Shown in pieces: positions 35,525 to 45,884 of a stretch of 64,000 bases of DNA. Every line of letters begins with the position of its first letter. The stretch's first letter is position 1. The notes beneath the pieces were generated by a model. It made no database searches. It was given only the letters and a program-made list of their open reading frames with translations, and was not told the DNA's origin. The stretch covers positions 1 through 64,000 of the forward strand of contig CAVTOX010000008.1 in assembly GCA_963736425.1 (NCBI GenBank), in the 5' to 3' direction. The stretch is from Prado023 sp963736425 (GTDB taxonomy: Bacteria > Actinomycetota > Actinomycetes > S36-B12 > CAIYMF01). The translations under genes and the position numbers were made by a program.

Positions 35525-38226
35525 TGACGCCGCCCACGCCACCCTTCTCGCTCCCCTCGCCGCCGACGCCACCCTCGCCGCCCCGGCCGCCGGGTCCCAC
35601 GGCTCCCCAGCCGATGCCCCGCGACGAGCTCGACGCCCTCCTCGGACTGACCCTGACCGACGAGCAGTGGGAGTGTGTCAGCGCACCGCTGGAGCCGTTC
35701 GTGATCGTCGCCGGCGCCGGAACCGGCAAGACCGCCGTGATGGCCGCGCGAGTCCTGTGGCTGGTCGCCTCCGGGTTCGTCGCCGAGCATGAGGTCCTCG
35801 GCCTGACGTTCACCAACAAGGCGGCGGCGGAGCTCGCCCAGCGCGTCACCGCCCAGCTGAACCACTGGCGCGCGCAGCACCCCGCCGACCGTGGCGAGGC
35901 GGTGGGCGAGCCGACGATCGCCACCTACCACTCGTTCGCCCGTCGGCTCATCGACGAGCAGGGCCTGCGCGTCGGCATCGAGCCCGGCGCCCGGCTGCTG
36001 TCCGGCCCCGCGGTCGCCCAGCTCGCCTACCGCGGCGTCTGCCACGCCACCGGCCTGGTCGTCACCAGGCACGGACCCAGTCGCGTGGCCGCCGACGTGG
36101 TCCGGCTCGACGCCAACCTCGCCGAGCAGACGATCAGCACCGACGAGCTGCGGGCCCACGACCGCACCGTCATCACGGCCATCGACGAGCTGCCCAAGGC
36201 GACGAAGGCTGTCAAGGACATCCGCGACACCGCCGAGCGACGCCTCGAGCTCGCTGACCTGGTCGACGAGCTGCGTCGAGCCAAGCAGGCCTCCGGTGGG
36301 CTGGACTTCGCCGATCACATGCGGCTGTGCGCCGAGCTGGTCCGCAGTTCTGACGAGCTCGTCCAGGCGATGCGCGCCGCGTACCGCGTGGTCCTCCTCG
36401 ACGAGTACCAGGACACGTCAATCGCCCAGCGCGTGATCCTCTCGACCCTGTTCGCCGGTGGGGGGGTCACGGCAGTCGGCGACCCGATGCAGGCGATCTA
36501 CGGCTGGCGCAGCGCGTCGGTCGCGAACATCGACGCGTTCGCCCAGCACTTCGGCCGGGACGCCGTGGCCCCGGTGCGCGTCCTCTCGGTGAACCGGCGC
36601 TCGGGGACGCCCATCCTCGATGCCGCCAACCGCATCGCCGCCGGCCTGCGCGCGCAGCACCCCCAGGTGGCCGAACTCCGCCCGCCGCAGCCGCTGGGTG
36701 CCGTGGTGCGAGCGGCCCTGCTGCCCACGGTCGCCGACGAGCGCGAGTGGATCGCCGACCAGGTGCACGCCCTGGTCGAGGCAGGCACGCCGCCTGAGCA
36801 CATCGCGATCCTGGGCCGCGCCAACGACCAGCTCGGGCCGCTGCAGCAGCTGCTCGTCGAGCGCGGGGTCCCGGCCAGCATCTCGGGGACGGCCGCCCTG
36901 ACTGCCAGCCCGTACGCGACAGCCGTGCTCTCGACCCTGCGCGTGCTGGCCGACTCGGCGGACAACACCTCGCTGGCCGCCCTTCTCGCCGGGCCTCGGT
37001 GGCGGATCGGACCCCGCGACCTGGAGCTGCTCGGCGCCCGGGCGGTGCAGCTGGCGGGTGGGCGGCCGACCCGCTCGGACACGGTCGCGGGGCAGGCACG
37101 GTTGCGAGAGCGGCTGCGCGAGGCCAGCGAGTTCAAGGACCCAGTCGAGCGGCCGAGCCTGCTTGAGGCCGCAGCCAGTCCTGGCCCCGGGGTGTCGGCC
37201 GGCGCGGCTGACCGACTCACCGAGTTCCTGGGTGAGTTGCGCCTGCTGCAGTCCCAGGTGGGAGCGCCGCTGGCCGACCTCGTGGGTGCGGTGGTCACGG
37301 TCACGGGCGCCCGGGTCGAGGCTGACCTCGCCTCCGGCGGCCACGGCATCGGCGACGTGGGCCTGGCCGGCCTGCTCCACCTCGTCGAGGGGTTCAGCGA
37401 CGCGGACGGCCGCACCGGGCTCGGGGCGTTCCTGGCCTACCTCGACGCGGCTGAGCAACTGGGATCGGGCGAGGACGTGGACCTGCCGACCATGCCTGGC
37501 TCGGTCCAGCTGATGACGATGCACAAGGCCAAGGGCCTGGAGTTCCCGGTCGTCGTGCTGCCGCACGTGTGCCGCGACTCGTTCCCCGGCGGCAAGGGCT
37601 CCGAGCGGTGGACCGGGTACGCCCATGTGGTCCCGAGCGAGCTGCGCGACGACCGGCACGTCCTGCCCGTGCTCGACGGGTACACGTCCAAGGAGCTGGT
37701 GGCGTTCGTGGAGTCCTGCCGTCGCCACGACCGGACCGGCGACGACCGCCTGGCCTACGTCGGGGTCACGCGGGCCAAGGAGGTCCTGATCGCGACCGGG
37801 CACTGGTGGGGCCCCACCCAGAAGACCGCGCGCGGACCCTCGGAGTACCTCGAGGCGCTGCGCGATCAGGCCACCGGCGAGGTCGAGGACCCGTGGGCCG
37901 ACGAGCCCGCGGGCCGAGGAGCGCGCGGACGGGCCCAGGGCCGACGAGCTGCGCGGCCGGAGGGTCGGCTGCGGTTAGGCGTGGGGGCTGGGTCTGACGC
38001 GGCGAGCTCCGAGGTCGGAGGCGATGCAGGCCGGGCGCCACGCGACCTCACGAACCCGATGCTGGAGCAGGCGATCGAGGTACCGTGGCCGGCACCCGAT
38101 GGTCCGGATGATGCCGGCGTCGTGGGTGCCGCACGGGCGGTAACGGCGCTGATCGAGTCCGGCCAGGTCGGCGAACCCTGGTCCGCGTCGGGTGGAGCGG
38201 GCACGCAGACGGACGGGGGCGGCTGA
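35524..38226 (+). CDS. adnB: AdnB-like helicase subunit, motor part (ends at an in-frame TGA)
   Basis: The ATG at 35524 overlaps the adnA stop (TGATG). A Pro-rich N-terminus of about 40 residues is followed by an SF1 motor: AGAGTGKTA (about residue 65), LTFTNKAAAEL, LLDEYQDTS, GDPMQAIYGWRSA, MTMHKAKGLEFPVVVLP and AYVGVTRAKEVL. A low-complexity Gly/Arg/Ala linker follows and the frame ends at TGA 38224-38226. The same frame reopens at once and encodes the expected C-terminal nuclease (next entry). This is either a genuine nonsense mutation or two compensating indels in the linker. Confidence 0.82.
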   Translation: MTPPTPPFSLPSPPTPPSPPRPPGPTAPQPMPRDELDALLGLTLTDEQWECVSAPLEPFVIVAGAGTGKTAVMAARVLWLVASGFVAEHEVLGLTFTNKAAAELAQRVTAQLNHWRAQHPADRGEAVGEPTIATYHSFARRLIDEQGLRVGIEPGARLLSGPAVAQLAYRGVCHATGLVVTRHGPSRVAADVVRLDANLAEQTISTDELRAHDRTVITAIDELPKATKAVKDIRDTAERRLELADLVDELRRAKQASGGLDFADHMRLCAELVRSSDELVQAMRAAYRVVLLDEYQDTSIAQRVILSTLFAGGGVTAVGDPMQAIYGWRSASVANIDAFAQHFGRDAVAPVRVLSVNRRSGTPILDAANRIAAGLRAQHPQVAELRPPQPLGAVVRAALLPTVADEREWIADQVHALVEAGTPPEHIAILGRANDQLGPLQQLLVERGVPASISGTAALTASPYATAVLSTLRVLADSADNTSLAALLAGPRWRIGPRDLELLGARAVQLAGGRPTRSDTVAGQARLRERLREASEFKDPVERPSLLEAAASPGPGVSAGAADRLTEFLGELRLLQSQVGAPLADLVGAVVTVTGARVEADLASGGHGIGDVGLAGLLHLVEGFSDADGRTGLGAFLAYLDAAEQLGSGEDVDLPTMPGSVQLMTMHKAKGLEFPVVVLPHVCRDSFPGGKGSERWTGYAHVVPSELRDDRHVLPVLDGYTSKELVAFVESCRRHDRTGDDRLAYVGVTRAKEVLIATGHWWGPTQKTARGPSEYLEALRDQATGEVEDPWADEPAGRGARGRAQGRRAARPEGRLRLGVGAGSDAASSEVGGDAGRAPRDLTNPMLEQAIEVPWPAPDGPDDAGVVGAARAVTALIESGQVGEPWSASGGAGTQTDGGG

Positions 38227-39069
38227 CGGAGTGTGGCGTGGGAACACGCACGTGCGCCGGGACCCGCACTGCGCGAGCCCACGGCCAGTCGCGGGCGACC
38301 GCCGATCCGGGACTGGTCGAACGGGAGACCGGACCCGACCCACCGCGCCCCGACCGCCACGGATCCGGTTGCCCGCCAGATCGCCCAATGGGACGCCGCG
38401 ATCCTCGCGCTGCTGGCCCGCACCGACCGCTCGGCCGACGATCGTGTCGTCGCGTCCCTGCCGGGTGTGCTCTCGGCCTCGGCCACGATGGAGCTCGCCG
38501 AGGACCCGGTGATCTTCGCCGAGAGGCTGCTGCGTCCGATGCCCCGACGTCGCAACCAGCACGCCGAACTGGGGACGGCATTCCACGCTTGGGTCGAGGC
38601 GCGGTTGGGCGTGCAACCCCTGATCGCTGATGACGAGCTGCCTGGCGCCGCGGATGAGTCCATCGGCTCGACCGAGGAGCTCGCGGCCATGAAGGAGGCG
38701 TTCGAACGGCTGGAGTACGCGCAGCGAACGCCTGCGGGTCTCGAGGTGCCGTTCTCGCTGGCGATCGCCGGACGGATCATCCGGGGCCGAATCGACGCGG
38801 TGTTCCCCGCGGGTCCGGACGCGCCGCCCGGGCAGCTCTGGGAGGTCGTCGACTGGAAGACGTCCAAGCAGGACGTCGCCGACCCACTGCAGCTGGCCAT
38901 CTACCGGCTGGCGTGGGCCGACCTCGCAGGCGTGCCAGTCGAGTCGGTGGGGGCGGCGTTTGCGTTCATCCGCTCGGGGACGATCCTGCGACCCGATGGG
39001 CTGCCCGACGCGCAGGCCATCGAGGCGCTCCTAGCAGGTGATCCTGAGGAGGTGGTCATGGGGGAGTAA
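38227..39069 (+). pseudogene. adnB: AdnB-like C-terminal RecB nuclease domain, separated by a stop codon
   Basis: Continuation of the AdnB frame after the TGA. About 280 residues with LGTAFHAWVEARLG, the PD-(D/E)XK core EVVDWKTSK and LQLAIYRLAWADL. It corresponds to the usual nuclease end of AdnB. No good ribosome site or start is visible right after the stop, so independent expression is unlikely unless the stop is an error. In frame and otherwise intact to 39069. Confidence 0.75.
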
Positions 39070-39084
39070 CGCGTACGGTGCGAC

Positions 39085-40062
39085 CTACGGCTCGGGGAAG
39101 TCCGCGATCAATGCGCAGTGGTCGCTGACGGGCAACGGGACGGCCCGCGCGGAGGCACGCGCCTGCTCAAGCGCATCGGCGGTCCAGCCGTCGGCCATGA
39201 TGTGGTCGAACTGGACCCGTGGCCGCATCACCGGGTACGTGGGAATCCGGGCGACCTGGTCCCAGCCCGTGACCAGGCCGGGGATCCCACCGGGGGTGTT
39301 GAAGTCGCCCATCAGGATCATCGGACGGGGCATCCCGGCGACGAACGCACGCAACCCCTTGAGCTGCTTGGTGTTCACGCCGGGCACGAACGACAGGTGC
39401 GCAGTCGCGACGGTCACGTCGGCGTAGGGCAGCTCCACGATGCCCGCGACAGCCGAACGGGGCTCGTCCGGGACCCGGATGGCCTTGGGTCGACCGCTCT
39501 CGGTCGGGGCCAGCAACGGCATCGACACCGGCGCCGGAGGGAAGCGCATCACGCGCCACCCACGCACGGGGTACCGGCTGATCAGGGCGATGCCGTACCG
39601 GGGACCACTCTCGGTCGGGGTCTCCGGCTCACACTCGTCGGTGGGCAGATCGTCTGCGTCGGTCGCGGGGACCCAGGCCGCGCCCTCCGAGGCAATCCCC
39701 GGGGTGCCGCGGACGCTGGGCACGAAGCGCCAGTACTTCGCGCCGATCGTCTCGGCGACGAGCCGCGCCTGGTCGACACCGGCGGTGCGGTCCTGCGCCC
39801 GGTCGACCTCCTGCAGCGCGATCACGTCGATCGGTCCGGACTCCATCAGCTCCTCGATGGAGCGGACCAGGTCGGCAGGCTCGCTCACCGCCGGGGACCA
39901 CACAAGCCGCTCAGTCGGGGCGACGCCCTCGTGGGCTGCGTCGGACGCGGTCTGCGCGGAGGCGGCGCTGGCCACTGATGCAGCTCTACCGGCCTTGGAG
40001 TTGGCAGCTGCCAGGTCACGCAGGGGGACCCCGTGAAGGAGGTTGTAGGTCGCCACACGCAC
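39085..40062 (-). CDS. Endonuclease/exonuclease/phosphatase-family protein
   Basis: 325 residues from a GTG at 40062. EEP-fold metal-dependent hydrolase: VATYNLLHG at the start, VIALQEVDRAQD with the catalytic Glu, MGDFNTPGG and the final SDHCALIADF with Asp-His. Members cut DNA, phosphoinositides or other phosphodiesters. No signal peptide is seen, so it is probably cytoplasmic. A Gly/Ala/Ser insert follows the first strand. It is convergent with the AdnB nuclease frame (15 nt apart). Confidence 0.82.
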   Translation of the reverse strand: MRVATYNLLHGVPLRDLAAANSKAGRAASVASAASAQTASDAAHEGVAPTERLVWSPAVSEPADLVRSIEELMESGPIDVIALQEVDRAQDRTAGVDQARLVAETIGAKYWRFVPSVRGTPGIASEGAAWVPATDADDLPTDECEPETPTESGPRYGIALISRYPVRGWRVMRFPPAPVSMPLLAPTESGRPKAIRVPDEPRSAVAGIVELPYADVTVATAHLSFVPGVNTKQLKGLRAFVAGMPRPMILMGDFNTPGGIPGLVTGWDQVARIPTYPVMRPRVQFDHIMADGWTADALEQARASARAVPLPVSDHCALIADFPEP

Positions 40063-40111
40063 GAGTCACAGCCTGTCACATCACGGGCAGGTCCCTCGGC
40101 TCGACGCCCAC

Positions 40112-40117
40112 TACGGT
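40112..40117 (+). promoter_or_regulatory. Candidate leaderless -10 box of nudC
   Basis: TACGGT lies 6 nt before the ATG at 40124, placing the transcript start at or next to the start codon. Confidence 0.45.
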
Positions 40118-40123
40118 GAGCCC

Positions 40124-41233
<1,110 letters not shown>

Positions 41234-41244
41234 ACCGCGGCCGC

Positions 41245-41395
41245 TCAACGCCAGTCCTCGACCTCGCCGCCGTCGTTGGTGTGGTGGAACTCCCAGGCGC
41301 CCAGCATCAGTCGGCCACGCACCCAGGCCCGGCACCATCCCGCCGGAGGCCATCACCAGTGCCGACGCCCACGACGACATCCGTCCGATGCGCAT
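41245..41395 (-). CDS. Small antisense-oriented gene between nudC and uvrD2 (one frameshift)
   Basis: The ATG at 41395 is preceded by a very good ribosome site (GGAAGGGGG, 6 nt spacer). The first 23 codons read MRIGRMSSWASALVMASGGM. After a shift near 41325 the frame gives AWVRGRLMLGAWEFHHTN and ends DGGEVEDWR with TGA at 41247-41245, giving about 50 residues. Length 151 nt confirms a single small indel. No family is recognised. The strong start signal and Trp-rich, acidic tail favour a real small protein. Confidence 0.5.
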
Positions 41396-41508
41396 CACGC
41401 ACCCCCTTCCGAGGGCTGGGAGGAACTCCTCCCACCTCCTGTGTACCACCGCGTGCGCGCCCCCGCCAGAGGCTTCCGGCGCCGGGCAGGGATGTCGGAC
41501 CCGGCTGA

Positions 41509-41514
41509 CACAAT
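41509..41514 (+). promoter_or_regulatory. Candidate leaderless -10 box of uvrD2
   Basis: CACAAT lies 7 nt before the ATG at 41522. This spacing and the lack of any ribosome site support 41522 over the upstream in-frame ATGs at 41492 and 41513. Confidence 0.45.
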
Positions 41515-41521
41515 GCGCACC

Positions 41522-43972
41522 ATGCCCGCCCACGTCCTCGACGGACTCGACCCCGAGCAGCGTCTCGTCGCCGAGGCCCTGACCGGCCCGGTCGTCGTGC
41601 TGGCGGGCGCCGGCACGGGCAAGACCCGGGCGATCACCCACCGGATCGCCCACGCCGTGCAGACCGGCACGCACGCCGCGGGCAACGGCCTTGCCGTGAC
41701 GTTCACCAACCGCGCCGCCGGGGAGATGCGTCAGCGGCTGGCCGGGTTGGGCGTGCAGGCCGTCTCGGTGCGCACGTTCCACGCCGCTGCGCTGAGCCAG
41801 CTGCGCTACTTCTGGCCCACGGCCGTGGGTGGCCAGTTCCCGGATCTCGTCTCCAGCAAGGCGGGGCTGGTCGGCCAGGCGTGCCGCGAGATCGGCCTGC
41901 CCTCGGGCCGGGCGCTGGTCCGTGATCTGGCCACCGAGATCGAATGGGCCGGCTCCACCATGGTGTCTGCCGGCGACTACGCCACGGCTGCGGCGGCGGC
42001 CGGCCGCATGCCAGTCGGATCCGGGGACGGCGTCATCGACCTGCCCGGCATCGCGCGGGTCATGTCGGCCTACCAGGACGCGAAATCGGCGGCCGGCGCC
42101 ATCGACTTCGAGGACGTCCTCCTGGCGATGGTCGCCCTGATCGGCGACCGCCCCGACATCGCCGATGTGATCCGCTCGCAGTACCGCTGGTTCACCGTCG
42201 ACGAGTACCAGGACATCACCCCCGCCCAGGACCGGCTGCTGTCCGGCTGGCTGGGTGAGCGCGACGACGTCTGCGTGGTCGGCGACGCCAGCCAGACCAT
42301 CTACTCCTTCGCCGGGGCCAGCCCCGACGCGTTGGGGCAGTTCTCGCGCCGGTGGCCCAACGCCACCGAGGTGCGCCTGGACCGCTGCTACCGGTGCACT
42401 CCGGAGATCGTCGCGGTGGCCAACGCGGTCATCCGCGGCGCACCGGCTGGTACCGGGGCACCGGGCGCTGCCGTCTGGCTGCGCTCCCAGCGCGCCGCCG
42501 GTGTCGCGCCCGAGATCGTGGCGTGCGCCGACGACTCCGAGGAGGCTGCGACGGTCGCCGCCCGCATCACCGACCTCGTGGCCAGCGGGTTGGCCCACCG
42601 CGACATCGCGATCCTCATGCGAACGAACGCTGCGTCTGAACCGATCGAGGTCGCGTTCGCCGAGGCCAACATCCCGTACATCATGCGCGGGGCCGAGCGG
42701 TTCTTCGACCGTCCCGAGGTCCGCGAGGCGATCGTGCGGATGCGCGGTCACGCTGTCGCGGGGGGTGGCCCCCGGAAGAAGGGTCCGGCGAAGGCCGCGC
42801 AGTCAGACGGCGCCGGAGGTGCAGCCAGCGGGGCGGCCCCGGCTCGGTCCGAGGCCGCCCCGTCGCCCTTCCAGGGCGAGCTCGAGGAGTCGGGGTCCGC
42901 ACCCGCCACCCGGCCCGCCGTGACTGGGGACGCGACCAACGGCCTGGTCGAGCAGACCCACGCCGTCCTGGCCGGGATGGGCTGGCTCTCGACCGGCCCG
43001 GCCAGCGGGGGAGCGACCCGGGAGCGGTGGGAGTCCCTGGCCGCGGTCCTTGCCCTGGCCGAGGAGGTCGCCGCCTCGGGGCGCACCACGATGTCGGAGC
43101 TGGTCGGGGAGTTCGAGCGTCGCGCGCAGCTGTCCCACGCGCCCACCGCCGACGGCGTGACAGTCACGACCCTGCACTCCGCGAAGGGTCTCGAATGGCC
43201 GGTCGTGTTCATCGTGGGTGCGGCGGAGGGCAACCTGCCGATCGTGTACGCCGACACCGAGGAGCGGATCGAGGAGGAGCGACGGCTGTTCTACGTCGGC
43301 GTGACGCGTGCCCAGGATCGCCTGGTGGTCACCTGGTCGCTGACCCGTCCCGGGTCCGGGCGGCACCGCCAGGCAAGCCGCTTCCTGGCCTCCATGCGCA
43401 CCAGGGGTGCATCGGGTGGGGGGGCGACCTCCGCCGGGCTGGTCCGGCAAGGGCGCTCAGCCGCCTCGAACCAGCCGTCCGGCCGCCAGCCGCCTGAGCG
43501 GTGCAGGGTGTGTGGCGCGGGGCTGGTCACCGGCAGGGAGCGCACCCTCGGCCGTTGCCTGAAGTGCCCCGGCACCCCGGACGAGCGCCTCGCCACGAGT
43601 CTGCGGCAGTGGCGGGAGACCGTGGCGCGCGAGCGCGGACTGCCGGCCTCGATCGTCCTGACCGACGAGACGTTGATGGCCATCGAGGAGCGCCGGCCGG
43701 CCACCGAGGCGGACCTCCGCGACATCCCCGGCTTCCGCCCCGACAAGATCGCGAGTTACGGCCACCAGGTCCTGGCCATCGTTGCCGCGGCAGGCGATCC
43801 CCCGGCCGGCGAGCCCGTCATCGACGGCGCCGGCGGCGGCGACGAGATCGTGGACGTGCGGGCGAGGGGAGACGCGGGCGCCGACCCCCGGGACGTCCGG
43901 GCGCCGCGCGGAGATGCCGGCGCCGACCCCCGGGACGTCAGAGCACCGCGCGGAGATGCCGCGGAACCCTGA
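41522..43972 (+). CDS. uvrD2: UvrD2-type SF1 DNA helicase with tetracysteine and HRDC domains
   Basis: 816 residues. Walker A AGAGTGKTR (about residue 29), FTNRAAGEMRQRL, TVDEYQDITP, VGDASQTIYSFAGA and TLHSAKGLEWPVVF, YVGVTRAQDRL. Then a tetracysteine element (CRVCG ... CLKC, about residue 660-685) and an HRDC domain with WRETVARERGLPASIVLTD. This layout is UvrD2, an essential 3'-5' helicase of Actinobacteria. A Gly/Ala/Pro-rich insert lies near residues 415-470. The C-terminus ends in a 14-residue tandem repeat not expected in the family. It follows nudC as in mycobacteria. Confidence 0.9.
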   Translation: MPAHVLDGLDPEQRLVAEALTGPVVVLAGAGTGKTRAITHRIAHAVQTGTHAAGNGLAVTFTNRAAGEMRQRLAGLGVQAVSVRTFHAAALSQLRYFWPTAVGGQFPDLVSSKAGLVGQACREIGLPSGRALVRDLATEIEWAGSTMVSAGDYATAAAAAGRMPVGSGDGVIDLPGIARVMSAYQDAKSAAGAIDFEDVLLAMVALIGDRPDIADVIRSQYRWFTVDEYQDITPAQDRLLSGWLGERDDVCVVGDASQTIYSFAGASPDALGQFSRRWPNATEVRLDRCYRCTPEIVAVANAVIRGAPAGTGAPGAAVWLRSQRAAGVAPEIVACADDSEEAATVAARITDLVASGLAHRDIAILMRTNAASEPIEVAFAEANIPYIMRGAERFFDRPEVREAIVRMRGHAVAGGGPRKKGPAKAAQSDGAGGAASGAAPARSEAAPSPFQGELEESGSAPATRPAVTGDATNGLVEQTHAVLAGMGWLSTGPASGGATRERWESLAAVLALAEEVAASGRTTMSELVGEFERRAQLSHAPTADGVTVTTLHSAKGLEWPVVFIVGAAEGNLPIVYADTEERIEEERRLFYVGVTRAQDRLVVTWSLTRPGSGRHRQASRFLASMRTRGASGGGATSAGLVRQGRSAASNQPSGRQPPERCRVCGAGLVTGRERTLGRCLKCPGTPDERLATSLRQWRETVARERGLPASIVLTDETLMAIEERRPATEADLRDIPGFRPDKIASYGHQVLAIVAAAGDPPAGEPVIDGAGGGDEIVDVRARGDAGADPRDVRAPRGDAGADPRDVRAPRGDAAEP
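43867..43964 (+). repeat. 42-nt tandem repeat at the end of uvrD2
   Basis: Two complete copies and a partial third of a 42-nt unit encode RGDAGADPRDVRAP, at the last residues of the helicase. A flexible, charged tail that may vary in copy number. Confidence 0.8.
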
Positions 43973-44038
43973 TCTCGCCCACTCCCCGCCGTCCGGGTCC
44001 GAAGTGGGACCTGTGCGCTCCAGGGACCCCTCGACGGT

Positions 44039-45373
44039 CTACTCAGCCGCCAGCGCCGCCTCCGGGGCGGCGAATCCGGGAACCCAGCGCTCCAGCTCGG
44101 CGCGCATCGGCACCTCGGCGTTCAGCTGGCACATCACGCCGATCGCCCCGAGCCACACGCGATGGATCAGCAGGTAGTCCGGCGGAAGGTTCATCTTCAG
44201 GCCGATCGCGAAGTCCGGGTTGCGGGGGTCGTTGAGCCGGGCGAACTGCCCGCGCAGCCACTCCCGGCTGAACAGGAACGTCTCGGTCCGGGCCGGATCC
44301 ACGAACGGGTCGAGGAAGTCCAGCAGCCCCTGCGCCTCGAGCTTCGTGGTGGTCTTGACGAACCCCTCCTCGCGCAGGCCCGCCAGCACGGCCTCCGAGT
44401 CGCCCTTCATCGCGATCCGCAGGAGGTTGCCGACCATCGGCGGGAAGCCGTCGGGCAGATGCGCAACAGCGCCGAAGTCCAGGACGCCGAACTTGCCCTC
44501 GGGGGTGATCCGGAAGTTCCCCGGATGGGGGTCGGCGTGCAGCAGCCCGGACCGCCCCGGCGACGAGAGCAGGAAGCGCAGGTAGTGCAGTCCGGCCTCG
44601 TCGCGCTCCTCCTGCGTTCCATCGGCGATGATCCGCGACAGCGGAGTCCCTTCGAGCCATTCGGAGATGATCACGGTGTGCCCGGCGCCCAGGACATCGG
44701 CGACGACGACGTCGGGGTCGTTGCGGAAGGCCTTCGCGAAGGCGCGCTGGGAGGCGGCCTCCTTCTCGTAGTCCAGCTCCTCCTTGACCCGCTCGGCGAG
44801 CTCGGCCAGCAGCGGTTTGAGGTCCACGCCGGGGACCCAGGCGGTCATCAATCGGGCCAGCCGCGAGGCGTTGGCCAGGTCGGACATGAGCGCCTTGTCC
44901 GCACCCGGGTACTGGATCTTCACGGCGACCGGCCGGCCGTCCTTCCAGACTGCGCGGTGCACCTGGCCGATGCTCGCTGCGGCCGCGGGCTTGTCGTCGA
45001 AGGACTGGAACTTGCGGCGCCACTGCTTGCCGAAGTTCTCGACCAGCACTGTGTGCACCTTCTCGGCCGGCAGCGCGGGCGCCTGCTCCTGCAACCTCGT
45101 CAGGGTCGCGCGGTAGGGCGCGGCCACGTCCTCGGGCAGGGCCGCCTCGAAGATGCTCATCGCCTGGCCGACCTTCATCGCCCCGCCCTTGAGCTCCCCG
45201 AGGACGCGGAACATCTGCTCGGCGGTGCGCGCCTGGAGCTCGGCTGCGACGGCCTCCGCCGGGGCGCCGCCGATGCGCTTGCCGACCCCGAGGGCCGCCC
45301 GGCTCGCGTGCCCGATCGGCAGCGCCGCCATCTTGGCGCTGCGGGTCAGGGCACGCACGGGTAGGTCGGGCAT
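44039..45373 (-). CDS. ABC1/AarF/UbiB-family atypical kinase
   Basis: 444 residues. Atypical kinase of the ABC1 (UbiB) group: LKGGAMKVGQAMS (KxGQ motif, about residue 62-74), PAAAASIGQVHRA (Ala-rich nucleotide loop), VAVKIQYPG (Lys), LHADPHPGNF (catalytic loop) and GVLDFGAVA (DFG). It corresponds to the Rv3197 position of the mycobacterial neighbourhood. ABC1 proteins act in quinone or lipid metabolism and stress resistance; the target here is unknown. Start ATG at 45373, with a CACAAT -10 candidate 6 nt upstream. Confidence 0.88.
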   Translation of the reverse strand: MPDLPVRALTRSAKMAALPIGHASRAALGVGKRIGGAPAEAVAAELQARTAEQMFRVLGELKGGAMKVGQAMSIFEAALPEDVAAPYRATLTRLQEQAPALPAEKVHTVLVENFGKQWRRKFQSFDDKPAAAASIGQVHRAVWKDGRPVAVKIQYPGADKALMSDLANASRLARLMTAWVPGVDLKPLLAELAERVKEELDYEKEAASQRAFAKAFRNDPDVVVADVLGAGHTVIISEWLEGTPLSRIIADGTQEERDEAGLHYLRFLLSSPGRSGLLHADPHPGNFRITPEGKFGVLDFGAVAHLPDGFPPMVGNLLRIAMKGDSEAVLAGLREEGFVKTTTKLEAQGLLDFLDPFVDPARTETFLFSREWLRGQFARLNDPRNPDFAIGLKMNLPPDYLLIHRVWLGAIGVMCQLNAEVPMRAELERWVPGFAAPEAALAAE

Positions 45374-45379
45374 GGGTCC

Positions 45380-45385
45380 ATTGTG
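45380..45385 (-). promoter_or_regulatory. Candidate leaderless -10 box of the ABC1-family kinase
   Basis: CACAAT on the minus strand, 6 nt before the ATG at 45373. The same hexamer appears before uvrD2 and the antitoxin gene. Confidence 0.4.
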
Positions 45386-45515
45386 GGCCTCCGTTCGGGA
45401 ACCCGCGACCGCCGTGCTGGGCGGTACCTGACCCCGCTCGGCACCTGACCCTGTCCGCTGGCAGGCCTCCCGGGCAGCCGTCGACCCGACCGCGCCACCT
45501 GCCGGACGCAGCGAC

Positions 45516-45547
45516 GAGGGGCGCCCCAGTGATCGGGGGCGCCCCTC
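45516..45547 (-). terminator. GC hairpin terminator after the DUF5679 gene
   Basis: Perfect 12-bp stem (GAGGGGCGCCCC / GGGGCGCCCCTC) with an 8-nt loop, 66 nt beyond the stop at 45614. No T-run, as is common in high-GC Actinobacteria. Confidence 0.75.
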
Positions 45548-45613
45548 ATCCCGGGTCGAGCCCGGTCGAACGTACGGTGCTGGAGTCAGGTCCAGCGCGT
45601 GCAGATCAGCAGG

Positions 45614-45775
45614 TCACTTGGCCTTGCCGAGGATGCGGGCAACCTTGGTGCCGCACACCGGGCAGATGCCCTTGGCCATACGGCGGTTGTTGACCTCTTC
45701 GACGTGACCGGTGAACTCGCGCTTCTCCTTGCACTTCACGCAGTAGGCCTCGCCTGTGTACGACTCTTCCGACAT
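45614..45775 (-). CDS. DUF5679 small zinc-ribbon protein
   Basis: 53 residues from the ATG at 45775, with GGAGG 8 nt upstream. Two CxxC pairs (YCVKCKEKREF and ICPVCGTKV) form a zinc ribbon, with NRRMAKG between and LGKAK at the end. It matches the DUF5679 family of small Actinobacterial proteins, whose function is unknown; a nucleic-acid or ribosome link is often suspected for such ribbons. Single-gene unit with its own terminator. Confidence 0.88.
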   Translation of the reverse strand: MSEESYTGEAYCVKCKEKREFTGHVEEVNNRRMAKGICPVCGTKVARILGKAK

Positions 45776-45872
45776 GACGTCCTCCGTCAGTGGGGGCCGG
45801 GCCCTCGTGGCTTCGGCCGTGCGTGCAGCACCATACGGCAGGCACCCGCCGAACCTGTAAGAGGCTCCCCGT

Positions 45873-45878
45873 TAGCCT
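45873..45878 (+). promoter_or_regulatory. Candidate leaderless -10 box of the enoyl-CoA hydratase gene
   Basis: TAGCCT lies 6 nt before the ATG at 45885. Confidence 0.45.
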
Positions 45879-45884
45879 GACTGG

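Noticed and set aside
38224..38226. TGA in the AdnB-like gene read as selenocysteine
   Set aside because: It lies in a low-complexity linker, not an active site, and no selenocysteine insertion element was recognised.
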